A DNA stretch of 64,000 nt from Atopobiaceae bacterium (GTDB lineage: Bacteria > Actinomycetota > Coriobacteriia > Coriobacteriales > Atopobiaceae): contig JAFWIE010000040.1 of assembly GCA_017533825.1 (NCBI GenBank), positions 1-64,000 on the forward strand, read 5' to 3'. Both the position numbers and the translations under genes were made by a program. The notes beneath the pieces were generated by a model. It saw nothing but the letters and a program-made list of their open reading frames with translations. It had not been told where the DNA came from and did not search any database. Of this stretch, positions 25,857-34,821 are shown one piece after another; positions within the stretch are counted from its first letter, which is position 1; every line of letters starts with the position of its first letter.

Positions 25857-26333
25857 TTACAATTCGCGCCAATCTTGGGACTGGCTCTTGGCAAGCTTGA
25901 GGTACAACTCCGCGTTCTCGCGGTTCGCCCGAATGTCCTCCTCCGTCATCTCGCGCAACTTGCGTGACGGGTTGCCATAAACGATGGTGCCGTCCTTCAC
26001 TTTGCGTCCACCTGGCACGACGGCACCCGCTGCGATGATGCAGTTTGAGCCGATGCGCGCACCATCCAACACCACCGCGCCCATGCCGATCACCGTGTTG
26101 TCACCCACGGTCGCGCCATGCACCACGGCACCGTGCCCCACCGTCACGCCTCGCCCGATAATCGTCGAGTGCGTCGGGTCCACGTGGATCACGGCGTTGT
26201 CCTGAATGTTGGTGAGTCTTCCCACGCGAATGAACGATTCGTCGCCACGGACCACTGCGTTGTACCACACGCTGCAGTCCTCCTCGAACTCCACGTCTCC
26301 AATCACATGCGCGCCCGGTGCCACAAGCGTCAT
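25857..26333 (-). CDS. Left-handed beta-helix protein, gamma-carbonic anhydrase-like (YrdA/PaaY group)
   Basis: The 158-aa protein consists of hexapeptide repeats (for example GARIGSNCIIAAGAVV) forming a trimeric left-handed beta-helix. It has the HVDP and GHGAVVHGATVGD region carrying the His ligands of gamma-carbonic-anhydrase-type proteins, followed by a C-terminal helix (EEDIRANRENAELYLKL). Many YrdA/PaaY-like members bind zinc, but activity is not proven. The ATG at 26333 overlaps the stop of the upstream HD gene (ATGA) and is preceded by AGGGGAG with 6-nt spacing. The longer open frame upstream lies inside the HD gene. Co-translation with the HD protein is likely. Confidence 0.85.
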   Translation of the reverse strand: MTLVAPGAHVIGDVEFEEDCSVWYNAVVRGDESFIRVGRLTNIQDNAVIHVDPTHSTIIGRGVTVGHGAVVHGATVGDNTVIGMGAVVLDGARIGSNCIIAAGAVVPGGRKVKDGTIVYGNPSRKLREMTEEDIRANRENAELYLKLAKSQSQDWREL

Positions 26334-26842
26334 AGCGTGCTCCCCTCTATTCCCCACTGTCTCGGATTCCTCCGGAATATACGTTTAACGTCATTGAGTG
26401 AACATAGTTTATCGGCGGTCGTAAGAACCCAGCCAGCGGCATGATGGGGTGGCACCATCGTGCAGCACGGCCACATATGCTGCATAATCGCGTCCATCTG
26501 CGTCTCATTCGCCCCGAACTCCTCCCTGGCGATGCGAGCACCCTCAAGTGGATGCGTGTGTGCCTTCTCGCTCGAACGGCTAAGGAAGACATCGTCCTCG
26601 GTCATGCCAATGTCATGCAGGAGGCTTGCGCGTACCACATCCTCCTCACTTACCTCCACGCCATGACGATTGAGCCATCTCGCCAGCAAAAGCGCATAGC
26701 ACGCCGTCTCCAGACTATGAGCGGCGATGCTGCCGTCCTTGCTGTGATGCGGAACGTTCTTCGCCTTGGCAAATCGCTCGGAATTGACGATGTCGCCCCC
26801 CATCTTCATTACGTCTTTGAGGATTCCATCCTTCACAATCAT
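26330..26842 (-). CDS. HD-domain phosphohydrolase
   Basis: The 170-aa protein has an HD core: AHSLETACYALLLARWL, LLHDIGMTEDDVF and a downstream HTHPLEGARIA, the arrangement of small HD hydrolases acting on nucleotides or phosphoesters. The start at 26842 (MIVKDGILK) is chosen because AAAGG lies about 5 nt before it. A GTG at 26887 is in frame but lacks a site. It is followed by the gamma-carbonic-anhydrase-like gene with a 4-nt ATGA overlap, so the two are probably co-translated. The upstream cardiolipin synthase gene ends 49 nt before. The substrate is unknown. Confidence 0.75.
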   Translation of the reverse strand: MIVKDGILKDVMKMGGDIVNSERFAKAKNVPHHSKDGSIAAHSLETACYALLLARWLNRHGVEVSEEDVVRASLLHDIGMTEDDVFLSRSSEKAHTHPLEGARIAREEFGANETQMDAIMQHMWPCCTMVPPHHAAGWVLTTADKLCSLNDVKRIFRRNPRQWGIEGSTL

Positions 26843-26891
26843 GAGTCCTTTCGTCACACGGCGCTTGACAACGTTGCTCGTGGTCACCCCA

Positions 26892-28451
26892 CTACATCAG
26901 CGGAGCTGCCAACCTCAAGACGAGGTCACCGAAGCGCGCAGTAGCCTTGGGGTCGGTATAGTCCTGGGTCACCTCTTTGCTCTCCGCGAACATCTGCTCG
27001 AAGTCCGCCTTGGTATCGTCAACCGCATCGCATCCGTAATAGAGGCATCCGTTCTCAAAGTGGTGATACAGGCTTCGATAGTCGAGGTTGATGGTGCCGC
27101 AGGTGGCGAGCACGTCATCTGCAACGCACATCTTTGCATGGCAGAAGCCCGGCGTGTACTCGTAGACACGTACGCCGTTCTTAACAAGACCATAATAGTA
27201 GGAGCGCGTGAGTCGGTAGACAAGCTTCTTGTCGGGAATGCCGGGAGTGATGACGCGCACGTCCACACCACGCTGAGCAGCCAGACCAAATGCGCGCGTC
27301 ATCTCGTCGGTGATGATGAGATATGGCGTCACGAACCACACGTAGTCTTGTGCGTACTCGGCCACAGATATATATACGTCCTCGCCTACCTGGACAGAGT
27401 CCATCGGGCTATCGGCGTAGGGCTGCACGAAGCCTTGCGCCTCTGCACACGCAGGAACCTCAGGAAGGTACTGCTCGTAGTTCGCATCCCTCGCCTCCCC
27501 CTCTACCGTCGCGTTCCACATCTCGAGGAACGCAACCGTAAGGCTCTTGACGGCAGGCCCGACGAGCTTCACGCCAGTGTCCTTCCAGTACCCAAACGGC
27601 TCGGTGATGTGGAAGTACTCGTTGGCAAGGTTGTAGCCGCCCGTGAAGCCTACCAGACCGTCGATGACCGTGATCTTGCGGTGGTCGCGGTTGTTGAGAA
27701 ACACGTTGAGGCCCGGCGAGAAGGGATTGAAGACCTTTGCCTTGATGCCAACGGACTCGAGCCGGTCTACGAAGTCCGTGTTGATAAAGCCGATGGAGCC
27801 CATGTCGTCGTAGAACACGCGCACCTCAACGCCCGCGTTCACACGCTCGACGAGAATCTCCAAGATGCCATGCCAGCTCTCGGCATCCTCAATGGCGTGG
27901 TACTCCATGAAGATGAAGTGCTTGGCCTTGCGCAGCTCCTCCTTCTGGGCCTCAAGGCCGTCGGCGGCATCATCGTAATATGTGATGGATGTGTCGTCAT
28001 AGAGGGGGTAGGCCGACACGCGCTTGACGTAGCGCGTGATGTTTGCCGCACGACGGTCCTCTTGATCCAGACGCTCCATCTGCTCGCCCCCACTCGCAAG
28101 CAACGGCAGGAAATCCTCGTCTACCTCGCGGTAGCGGCGGTCCATCTTGAGCGTGTGGCCGTTCAATCCGACCAAGAGATAGAAGGTGATACTAAAGATG
28201 GGCAATGCCATCATGAGGATCATCCAGGTCATCTTCATCGCCGCAGGCCTGTCCTCGTTGTAGATGAACAGCACCAGCAAGGCACCGACCACACGGGTCA
28301 AGATGGCAAAGAGCTGTACCTTCTCGACAAAGAACACATTGATGAGAAACACGGCGATGACTTGCAACGCGATTGCGATACAGGCAAAAATCAGACGCTT
28401 GCCACCGTTCTTAACGTCCGCGCTTGTCTCAACGGTGCTCGTATTGTCCAT
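26892..28451 (-). CDS. Cardiolipin synthase (PLD family)
   Basis: The 519-aa membrane enzyme condenses phosphatidylglycerol to cardiolipin or transfers phosphatidyl groups. Two PLD motifs are intact: HRKITVIDG with GGYNLANEY, and HAKMCVADD with GTINLDYRSL, matching HxK(x)4D plus GG/N. Three hydrophobic N-terminal segments (for example LIFACIAIALQVIAVFLINV, then ILTRVVGALLVLFIYN) anchor it. The ATG at 28451 follows AAGGAG with 8-nt spacing. The longer reading frame upstream is spurious. It is divergent from the DUF1848 gene. The gene name cls is plausible, but substrate specificity within the PLD synthases is not certain. Confidence 0.88.
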   Translation of the reverse strand: MDNTSTVETSADVKNGGKRLIFACIAIALQVIAVFLINVFFVEKVQLFAILTRVVGALLVLFIYNEDRPAAMKMTWMILMMALPIFSITFYLLVGLNGHTLKMDRRYREVDEDFLPLLASGGEQMERLDQEDRRAANITRYVKRVSAYPLYDDTSITYYDDAADGLEAQKEELRKAKHFIFMEYHAIEDAESWHGILEILVERVNAGVEVRVFYDDMGSIGFINTDFVDRLESVGIKAKVFNPFSPGLNVFLNNRDHRKITVIDGLVGFTGGYNLANEYFHITEPFGYWKDTGVKLVGPAVKSLTVAFLEMWNATVEGEARDANYEQYLPEVPACAEAQGFVQPYADSPMDSVQVGEDVYISVAEYAQDYVWFVTPYLIITDEMTRAFGLAAQRGVDVRVITPGIPDKKLVYRLTRSYYYGLVKNGVRVYEYTPGFCHAKMCVADDVLATCGTINLDYRSLYHHFENGCLYYGCDAVDDTKADFEQMFAESKEVTQDYTDPKATARFGDLVLRLAAPLM

Positions 28452-28547
28452 GTAACGCTCCTTGTGCGCATTGAATCTTGCGCAGATAATCTTAGCAGAT
28501 GCACACCAAGGACTCAGAGGTACCATCGCAACGCGCAAGGAGGGGCC

Positions 28548-29489
28548 ATGATCATCAACACCGGCGCACGAACCGACACGGCACAGTGGTATGCCCCCTG
28601 GCTTCTCCGGCGCTTCGAGGAAGGCTACGTGTGCGTGCGCAATCCGCTCTTCCCACAGAAGGTGAGCCGTTACGAGCTGGACCCTTCCGTGGTGGATTGC
28701 GTTGAGTTCTGCTCGAAGAACTACGCGCCTCTGTTGCCACGCTTGCACGAGATAACCAGCCGCTTCAACACGCACTTCCACTACACCATTACCGCCTACG
28801 GCCCAGACATCGAGCCCGAGGTGCCCGACCTGCAAGAAAGCGTTCACACGCTCTATGAGCTCGAACGACAGGTGGGTGCTCGTCGTATCTGCTGGCGCTA
28901 CGATCCGGTCCTGCTCTCGGACGACTACACGGTGGAGCGCCACCTCCAGACGTTCGCTTGGCTCGCCGAGCGTCTCGCCGGCCACGTGGACCGTTGCATA
29001 TTCAGCTTCGTCGAGATGTACCAGAAGCTCGAGCGCAACTTTCCCGAGCTTAAACCCATCGACTCCGCAGACCGCGACCGACTGGCGGCAGGATTGGGCG
29101 CAATCGCGGCTCGACACAATCTCCCCATACAGACCTGCGGCAACAACGGCCTGTGGCCACAGTATGGAATCGGGGCCAGCGCATGTACGACGCTCGCAAT
29201 GCTCGGCAGGGCAAACGGCGTCGAGTTCAAACAGCTCAAGCACAAGGGACAACGAGCAGGCTGCGGCTGCTTCGAGTCGCGCGACGTCGGCGCCTACGAC
29301 TCGTGTCCCAATGGTTGTCGCTACTGCTATGCCAACAGAGACCACGCCAAGGCGCTGGACAACTACCTTCACGCGCACGACCCCGAAAGCCCGCTTCTGC
29401 TCGGCCACGTGCACGAGGACGACGAAGTGAGCTGCGCGCCGCAGCGAAGCCTGCTTGCTCGCGGCAAGCAACTCACGTTGGGCATCTAA
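28548..29489 (+). CDS. DUF1848 family protein with Cys-rich C-terminus
   Basis: The 313-aa product matches the DUF1848 style. It begins INTGARTDTAQWYAPWLLRR, contains FSFVEMYQKLERNFPELK and ends in a Cys cluster (AGCGCFESRDVGAYDSCPNG, then CRYCYAN). That CxxC-type cluster may hold an iron-sulphur centre of radical-SAM character, but no standard CxxxCxxC N-terminal motif is present. A strong AAGGAGGGG site precedes the ATG at 28548. It is separate from the downstream ORF by about 70 nt. No experimental role is known to me, so a function should not be assumed. Confidence 0.8.
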   Translation: MIINTGARTDTAQWYAPWLLRRFEEGYVCVRNPLFPQKVSRYELDPSVVDCVEFCSKNYAPLLPRLHEITSRFNTHFHYTITAYGPDIEPEVPDLQESVHTLYELERQVGARRICWRYDPVLLSDDYTVERHLQTFAWLAERLAGHVDRCIFSFVEMYQKLERNFPELKPIDSADRDRLAAGLGAIAARHNLPIQTCGNNGLWPQYGIGASACTTLAMLGRANGVEFKQLKHKGQRAGCGCFESRDVGAYDSCPNGCRYCYANRDHAKALDNYLHAHDPESPLLLGHVHEDDEVSCAPQRSLLARGKQLTLGI

Positions 29490-29560
29490 ACCGGTGTACT
29501 CTCAGGCGCGGCCCTGCGCTACACTGCTCGCAAGGGTCGCGATGCGATGAGGGGGCAGGC

Positions 29561-30010
29561 ATGACGGAACATGACCACGGGATTGGGCCAGACCTCAACA
29601 TGTGCGCCAGCCACAACCGGCGGGTCTTCGATGAGGTCCTGCGTCCATACGTGGCCACAAAGCTCGAGCAAGTCCTCTCGAGTCTCCCCCACGGAACGCA
29701 ATCGGGATGGCTCGACGCCTCGGGGTGCGTCTGGTGCCTCTTTGACGACGAGAGCTTCCTGCGCTCGGGGGACGCCGGTCGGCGTCAGCGCGCAAAGCAG
29801 GGAGAGGGATGTGACCTGCAGGTGTACTGGAGCATGGGAGACGTCGTGATGCCGAGCGCATGCGATGCGAGATGGGTGGCCGAACGCATCGCTGAGGAAG
29901 CGGTGCGTCAGCTCAGCGATGGAGGTTATCGCTGCACGTTGGAGGAGCGGGAGGTTGAGGGCGAGACGCACCTCGGTGTGCGCTTCCGCAAGAGGTTGCT
30001 GCACTGGTGA
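29561..30010 (+). CDS. Hypothetical 149-aa protein
   Basis: The product starts at the ATG at 29561 with GAGGGGG upstream. It is soluble and acidic, with LDASGCVWCLFDDESF in the middle and a strand-rich end TLEEREVEGETHLGVRFRKR. Two cysteines of GCVWC and a His-rich N-terminus (EHDHGIG) might bind metal. It follows the DUF1848 gene by 71 nt and may share its transcript. I do not recognise a family and give no function. The longest possible open frame starts earlier but lies inside the previous gene and is not preferred. Confidence 0.5.
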   Translation: MTEHDHGIGPDLNMCASHNRRVFDEVLRPYVATKLEQVLSSLPHGTQSGWLDASGCVWCLFDDESFLRSGDAGRRQRAKQGEGCDLQVYWSMGDVVMPSACDARWVAERIAEEAVRQLSDGGYRCTLEEREVEGETHLGVRFRKRLLHW

Positions 30011-30070
30011 TACTCCACAGCTATGGTGAACCCAAGTGCCGCTCGTCCGCCTCTACAATCCTAGCCGCTT

Positions 30071-30616
30071 CTACAGCTCCAAGCGCATAAGCGCGCATTC
30101 CTGCCACTCCCCCGAGCGGGTACGGAAGGCGCGGGGATTGCGGCCGAACTCGACGAATCCCTCGCTCTCGTACAGGGCAATCGCGCTCGCGTTCTGGACT
30201 GCCACATCCAGTTCCAACTGAGCGTAGCCTGCGCGCCTCGCACATGTGACGCAAGCCCTCGTGAGCGCCCGTCCGATGCCAAGGCCCCAGCACGCCCGAT
30301 CGATGCTGATGCCGAATTCTGCTCGGTGCCGCACCTTCTCCTGCGTGCCAACGGCCTCAATCCCAGCAGAACCGACGATAGCCCCGTCAAGCTCCGCGAC
30401 AATCTCGATTGCGCGCGGGTCCTCGGTCCTCTCCTTGAGGTAGCGTGCCTCGTCCTCGACGGTGTAGGCGCACTCGTCCACGTAGGTGAGTAGGAACTCC
30501 GTCTGAGCGTGCGTGCGGTTAAAGATGTCGAGAAGGGCCTGCCCGTCTTGCTCGGTGCCGTTACGCAGGCAGCAGGTCCTTCCGTCCTTGAGCACTATCT
30601 CCTCGTGATACTTCAT
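30071..30616 (-). CDS. GNAT-family N-acetyltransferase
   Basis: The 181-aa protein has the GNAT fold that transfers acetyl from acetyl-CoA to amines. Motif A/B shows FGISIDRACWGLGIGRALTR (R/Q-x-x-G-x-G/A), preceded by IVGSAGIEAVGT and followed by ELDVAVQNASAIALYESEGF, matching the LxV...N..A..LY...GF pattern. The ATG at 30616 follows GGAG at 6 nt, and the TTG upstream has no better site. The substrate (protein N-terminus, small molecule or antibiotic) is not readable. It is convergent with the hypothetical 149-aa gene and lies downstream of the metallo-hydrolase gene on the same strand. Confidence 0.85.
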   Translation of the reverse strand: MKYHEEIVLKDGRTCCLRNGTEQDGQALLDIFNRTHAQTEFLLTYVDECAYTVEDEARYLKERTEDPRAIEIVAELDGAIVGSAGIEAVGTQEKVRHRAEFGISIDRACWGLGIGRALTRACVTCARRAGYAQLELDVAVQNASAIALYESEGFVEFGRNPRAFRTRSGEWQECALMRLEL

Positions 30617-30693
30617 CAAAGACTCCGTTCAGCTTCGCTCACCTTGGGACAAGGCGAGCGAAAACGTTGTCCGGCAGAGGGCGTTGTGCCGCC

Positions 30694-31335
30694 TTAAAGC
30701 TTGAAAACCACCTGGATATCTGGGTCCACGAGTTTGGCAAACGTCTCTCCGTCGCTGGCAGACCCAGCAACCGTCCCATAATGCTCGGGGATGGCAACGG
30801 TCGGCTTCAAGGTATTGACGAAGGCTGCGGCCTCACGGGCATCCATGGTATACGTTCCGCCCACCGGCACAAGCGCGACGTCGCACTCGATTGTGCGATT
30901 CTCGGGCAGGTCGTCGGTGTCCCCTGCGATGTAGACGCGCATGTCGTCTATGCCCACTACGTAGCCCACCCATGCCTCGTCCTTGGGATGGAACCTCTTC
31001 GATACGTTGTATGCGGGAACGGTCTCGACCTCGATACCCGGAAGCGGCATCGCCTTCTCGTATGGCGCGAGAAACGCCACGTCCTTGTTCGTGAACCCCG
31101 CCTCAATGAACTCGCGCTTGTTGTGCGCCGGCATGACAAAGACGGTGTTGGGCGTCCTCACCCGAGCGATATCGTCGGGCGAGAAATGGTCGAAGTGCGT
31201 GTGCGTTATGAGAATCACATCCGCATCGTGCGGCTCCGTCTTGAACCCGAACGGATCGACGTAAACCACCATCCCTTGCAACGTTTGCAGACGTATAGAG
31301 CTATGGGTGTTGATAATGATGAAGCTGGTGTCCAT
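30694..31335 (-). CDS. Metallo-beta-lactamase-fold hydrolase, UlaG-like
   Basis: The 213-aa protein has the MBL fold's metal motif THTHFDHFSPDD (HxHxDH), with further ligands in YIAGDTDDLPE (Asp) and VAIPEHYGT (His). This arrangement is typical of the UlaG/YtkL-type family, which hydrolyse lactones, phosphonates or nucleotide-like substrates. The ATG at 31335 follows AAGGAGG at 6 nt. It sits between the GNAT and the ABC permease genes on the same strand but with 77 and 62 nt of spacing, so a shared transcript is uncertain. The physiological substrate is unknown. Confidence 0.82.
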   Translation of the reverse strand: MDTSFIIINTHSSIRLQTLQGMVVYVDPFGFKTEPHDADVILITHTHFDHFSPDDIARVRTPNTVFVMPAHNKREFIEAGFTNKDVAFLAPYEKAMPLPGIEVETVPAYNVSKRFHPKDEAWVGYVVGIDDMRVYIAGDTDDLPENRTIECDVALVPVGGTYTMDAREAAAFVNTLKPTVAIPEHYGTVAGSASDGETFAKLVDPDIQVVFKL

Positions 31336-31397
31336 CAAAAGCCTCCTTGTGTCGCCGTAACTGCCCTACCAATCATAGTACGTGCGGAGTCTCTCTT

Positions 31398-32621
31398 CTA
31401 GGCCACCTGATGCTTCCCAAACGAGTGAACTGCGAAGGGGACAAACGCTACAAGCATGATGCCGTAAAGAGCAGCCAGCGCCATGGGGAGGCCGACGACA
31501 AATGGTCCGATTGCATACGAGACCATGGCATCGAACGCGTAGCTAAGTCCGCTGAATGGTGTGAGAAGAGCAATCTTGGCAAGAGGCGTCGAGAACAGAC
31601 CGATTATCCCCAGGAACACGATGACCATGGGGATGACGGCGACAGGCATGGTCGATCGCAGCCTGGAGGAGAGCAGCAGCGTGAGCGCCACCATGCCAAG
31701 AGCGACGAGGTAGCCCAGCCCACACGATGCAACGACGGCTTGTCCCACCGTGAGAGGATAGGGGTTGTCGAGCCCGAACGTTACCTGTAGCGGCATGCCC
31801 CATCCCGCGGTGCCGTAAATGCCTACGTGCATTGCTATGATGGCGGTTGCGAGCACGCACCAGTAGCCTGTGGTGAACAGGAACGCCGCAATGGTCTTCG
31901 CGATGGGAAGAGCCTTCTTCCCGCGGCGAGTGGGCAGCACCACCGCCACAGTACGGTCCCGGTACTCGCCCGCGAACACGCCCGAGAGTGCGACGCAGAG
32001 CGCCACTATCGCCAAGCCCGAGAAGCCCTTCCAGGTCAGGGCGTAGTGCCACCCGCCATCGTAACCCCACTCAAGAGGCCACGCGATATCGTCGACCAGG
32101 CTCCGCCAGTATGCCTTCTCCGCGTCGGTGTAGGGATGGTAGCCCCAGAAGCCGCTCTCCAAAAGGCCGTCGACTCTCGCCTTGACGCCGCCCTCCAGGC
32201 TGGTGGCGCGCGGGCTTGCCGAGTCGAGCGTGCCCACGACTTCCCTGTAGTAGCTATCCTCCAGTATCCCTCTCGTCTCCTGCCAAAACGGGAGGCCGTA
32301 CCTCTCTGTGATCTCTTGGCTAGACAGGCCGGAAAGCCCCCGCGTATCCTTTGAGAGCTGGTCGGCGTGGTCGAACGCCGCCACGTCTTCAGCTGTTCGG
32401 CTGTTATCGAGCGTACCTGCGTGCGACTCCTGCATCTGGCGGTAGGCTTGCTGGGCCTCGAACCCGTGCACGAGATTGCCGGTTGCACCGTCCACTGTGT
32501 CCATGGTTAACAGGTTCAGTGTTGCCACAGCCACGAGCATGACGAGCACGAGAGCGCATGCGACCATGCCCGCCTTATTGCTGAGGATCTTCTTGAGCTC
32601 GAATCGCACGAGAGTTCCCAT
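31398..32621 (-). CDS. ABC transporter permease (ABC-2 type)
   Basis: The 407-aa membrane protein has an N-terminal helix (about residues 17-38, GMVACALVLVMLVAVATL), a large extracytoplasmic domain (about residues 40-185) and several C-terminal helices (for example IAKTIAAFLFTTGYWCVLATAI). It is the usual layout of ABC-2 permeases of the exporter type. It starts with ATG at 32621 after GGGAGGG, overlapping the ATPase gene by one base (TGATG). With the ATPase it forms an export pump. Linkage to an ECF sigma factor suggests envelope-stress or antibiotic-stress response. Substrate unknown. Confidence 0.82.
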   Translation of the reverse strand: MGTLVRFELKKILSNKAGMVACALVLVMLVAVATLNLLTMDTVDGATGNLVHGFEAQQAYRQMQESHAGTLDNSRTAEDVAAFDHADQLSKDTRGLSGLSSQEITERYGLPFWQETRGILEDSYYREVVGTLDSASPRATSLEGGVKARVDGLLESGFWGYHPYTDAEKAYWRSLVDDIAWPLEWGYDGGWHYALTWKGFSGLAIVALCVALSGVFAGEYRDRTVAVVLPTRRGKKALPIAKTIAAFLFTTGYWCVLATAIIAMHVGIYGTAGWGMPLQVTFGLDNPYPLTVGQAVVASCGLGYLVALGMVALTLLLSSRLRSTMPVAVIPMVIVFLGIIGLFSTPLAKIALLTPFSGLSYAFDAMVSYAIGPFVVGLPMALAALYGIMLVAFVPFAVHSFGKHQVA

Positions 32622-33505
32622 CACGCCCTCCCATCGGTCGTCGCGTCGCTGAACACGAGCAAATACAGGTCCTCCAAGGTCGGCTCTACGGTCACCGCAC
32701 CCTCCGTGGGGCGCTCGCCCGCGATGACGCGCACGACCGCAGAGCCGTCGCTCGCGTGCCGCACGTTTGCCGCGGACATGCATGCGGCCATCGCGTCGGC
32801 CCGCCTCGCGTCCGTGTGGAACTCCCACACTTTGCCCGCAGCCCGGGCAACGAGTTGCTCTAGCGAGCCGCCCATCACGAACGAGCCCTGGCGCATAACT
32901 AAGATGCGGTTGGCGATGAACTCCACGTCGGAGACGATGTGGGTCGAGAGGATGACGATCTTGTCCTGCGCGAAGCTGGCGATAAGGTTGCGGAAGCGCA
33001 CGCGCTCCTTGGGGTCGAGCCCTGCCGTGGGCTCGTCGAGAACCAGTATCTGCGGGTCGTTTATCATCGCCTGCGCGATGCCGAGCCGCTGCTTCATGCC
33101 GCCCGAGTATGTCTTTACCTTGCGGCGGGCATCGTCGACGAGACCGACCTCCTCGAGCAGCTGCATGCTCCGCTCACGCCCGTCACGCTTGCCGAAGCCC
33201 TTGAGCGTCGCCATGTAGAGCATGAAGTCAAGTGCGGTGAAGTCCGGGTAGTAGCCGAAGTCCTGCGGGAGATAGCCCAGCAACGACCGGTACTCGACAC
33301 CCATGTCGGCCACGTCGCTGCCGTCGAGCAGGATCTGCCCTCCCGTGGGTCTGAGCACGTCGCACACCATGCGCATGAGCGTCGTCTTTCCCGCACCGTT
33401 CGCGCCCAATAGGCCGATAACGCCCGGCGTAAGCGTGACCGACACGCGGTCCACGGCGATGCGAGCCCCGAACTGCTTGGTCAACCTATCCAAAGTGAGT
33501 TCCAT
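32621..33505 (-). CDS. ABC transporter ATP-binding protein
   Basis: The 294-aa ATPase has Walker A (GANGAGKTT), the Q-loop (PQDFGYYPDFTA), the signature (YSGGMKQRLGIA), Walker B with the catalytic Glu (ILVLDEPTAGLDP) and the switch His (STHIVSD). After the ATPase core, a C-terminal segment of about 80 residues of unknown role is typical of export ATPases. The start at 33505 (MELTLDRL) has AGAAGG upstream. The stop overlaps the permease start by one base, so the two genes are co-translated. It powers the neighbouring permease. Confidence 0.92.
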   Translation of the reverse strand: MELTLDRLTKQFGARIAVDRVSVTLTPGVIGLLGANGAGKTTLMRMVCDVLRPTGGQILLDGSDVADMGVEYRSLLGYLPQDFGYYPDFTALDFMLYMATLKGFGKRDGRERSMQLLEEVGLVDDARRKVKTYSGGMKQRLGIAQAMINDPQILVLDEPTAGLDPKERVRFRNLIASFAQDKIVILSTHIVSDVEFIANRILVMRQGSFVMGGSLEQLVARAAGKVWEFHTDARRADAMAACMSAANVRHASDGSAVVRVIAGERPTEGAVTVEPTLEDLYLLVFSDATTDGRA

Positions 33506-33521
33506 GAGTCGCCATCCTTCT

Positions 33522-34322
33522 CTAGTTGTAGGTCTTGGCCATGTATGGGGAGAATGCATCGAACCCCTCCCAGGCGGAGCGCAGGGTCATGATGAGCTCG
33601 CGGACCAGCCAAGCGAGCGCCGCTGCGGCGGCTCCCGCCCAGACGGTGAGCGACGCCTCGGCATACATCTCGGGGAAGATCGCCGAGAGCGCCATGAGCG
33701 CGGTCGAGCAGGCGGCGCTCCAGACGACGCAGAGCGCAGCGCCTGTTGAGGGCGCCGCCTTGCGCAGCACAAACAAGCATCCCGCGCACGAGCAGAAGAA
33801 CGGCGGAGCCGCCCAGAGGGCCACTGCGAAGGTGCCGAGATCGAGGTTTGCCGCCGTCACGGAGACCATGAGCAGCACGGCGAGCGCCGACGAGCATCCC
33901 AGCACGATGAGCCGCGCCACCAAGACGCTGGCCGCGTTGTTGGGGCACGAGTACTCCAGCTCCGCAACGCCGTGCAGCTTGCTCGCGTGTATGGTGGGGA
34001 TGCCTACGAGCACGGTCGAGGCCGAGAGAATCCCAATGCTAAGCTTCGCGGCGTACGCATCGCCCCCCGCGAAGGCAACCACGCACATGACCGCGACAAT
34101 CGCAACCTGCGCCGCCCACGTCCAAACGGGAATAAAACCCACCTGCGCCGCGATGAATGCCGCGAATCCCATGCTTCGGCGTCGCACTTTGCCCACACGT
34201 GCGTCCTCGTCGAGCATCGCGTGGGTGATGTCGTCTACCGTTTCGGGTTCAACCACTACTTGCTCGGCCGCGTAGTGATTGACGAGCATCGCCTCGAGTC
34301 TCTTTTGGTCGGCCTTACTCAT
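33522..34322 (-). CDS. Multi-pass membrane protein, possible anti-sigma or transporter partner
   Basis: The 266-aa protein has a soluble N-terminus of about 50 residues (KADQKRLEAMLVNHYAAE... DDITHAMLDEDA), then six hydrophobic segments. Its start at 34322 lies within the last codons of the ECF sigma gene (8-nt overlap), so translation is coupled. An N-terminal cytosolic domain followed by membrane segments is the layout of anti-sigma factors, though no zinc anti-sigma HxxxCxxC motif is present. It could also be a third membrane subunit of the ABC transporter. The context, sigma factor above and ATPase below, supports both. The family is not recognised. Confidence 0.65.
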   Translation of the reverse strand: MSKADQKRLEAMLVNHYAAEQVVVEPETVDDITHAMLDEDARVGKVRRRSMGFAAFIAAQVGFIPVWTWAAQVAIVAVMCVVAFAGGDAYAAKLSIGILSASTVLVGIPTIHASKLHGVAELEYSCPNNAASVLVARLIVLGCSSALAVLLMVSVTAANLDLGTFAVALWAAPPFFCSCAGCLFVLRKAAPSTGAALCVVWSAACSTALMALSAIFPEMYAEASLTVWAGAAAAALAWLVRELIMTLRSAWEGFDAFSPYMAKTYN

Positions 34323-34821
34323 CGGGACCACCTTCCCTCAATTCCTTCTCGAGGAGCTTTACGGCGGCATTGATACGCCGACGAACCGAAAACCTGCTGG
34401 TTCCAAGTGCGTAGGCCACTTCGCCCATGCTGAGCCCCAATCCATAGCGCAGTTCGATAGCGTCACGAAGGTCGTCGGGCAGTTTGGCCAGCGCCTCTTC
34501 AACCTCGACGCCGCTTTCAACTGTTTCCTTCGCCGGGAGGTCGAAGTCAACCGCAACCAACTCAGGTCGCCTCTTGCGGCTCGCGTCGATGCAGACACTC
34601 CTCGCTATCCGCATGAGGTAGGCGATGGGCCTGCCTTGCTCGCGGTAGCTGCCCGCTCGCACGAACCGAAGGAACGTCTCCTGTGTGAGGTCGGCCGGCT
34701 CGTACCCGACTGGTGCGTGACGCCTGCAGTACGCCAGCACCTCGGCGTAGCACTCCTCGGCTATCCTTCGCGCCTGCTCCGGATTCAGATTGTTGGTTCC
34801 CTTCCCCGGCAAGCCAATCAC
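34315..34821 (-). CDS. ECF-type RNA polymerase sigma factor
   Basis: The 168-aa protein has sigma-70 region 2 (ADLTQETFLRFVRA and RPIAYLMRIARSVCIDASRK) and region 4 (LPDDLRDAIELRYGLGLSMGEVAYALGTSRFSVRRRINAAV). It lacks regions 1 and 3, typical of ECF sigma factors that direct core polymerase to stress promoters. The GTG at 34821 directly follows GGGAG, too close for ideal initiation. A TTG at 34812 with 8-nt spacing is an alternative. It is the first gene of a four-gene unit with the membrane protein, ATPase and permease. Such sigma factors often control their own operon. Confidence 0.85.
   Translation of the reverse strand: MIGLPGKGTNNLNPEQARRIAEECYAEVLAYCRRHAPVGYEPADLTQETFLRFVRAGSYREQGRPIAYLMRIARSVCIDASRKRRPELVAVDFDLPAKETVESGVEVEEALAKLPDDLRDAIELRYGLGLSMGEVAYALGTSRFSVRRRINAAVKLLEKELREGGPDE

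Noticed and set aside
26766..28547. Apparent 5' extension of the DUF1848 reading frame
   Set aside because: The upstream part is antisense to cardiolipin synthase; the real start is at 28548 with AAGGAGG.
28452..29471. Apparent N-terminal extension of cardiolipin synthase
   Set aside because: It is antisense to DUF1848; the ATG at 28451 has a good ribosome-binding site.
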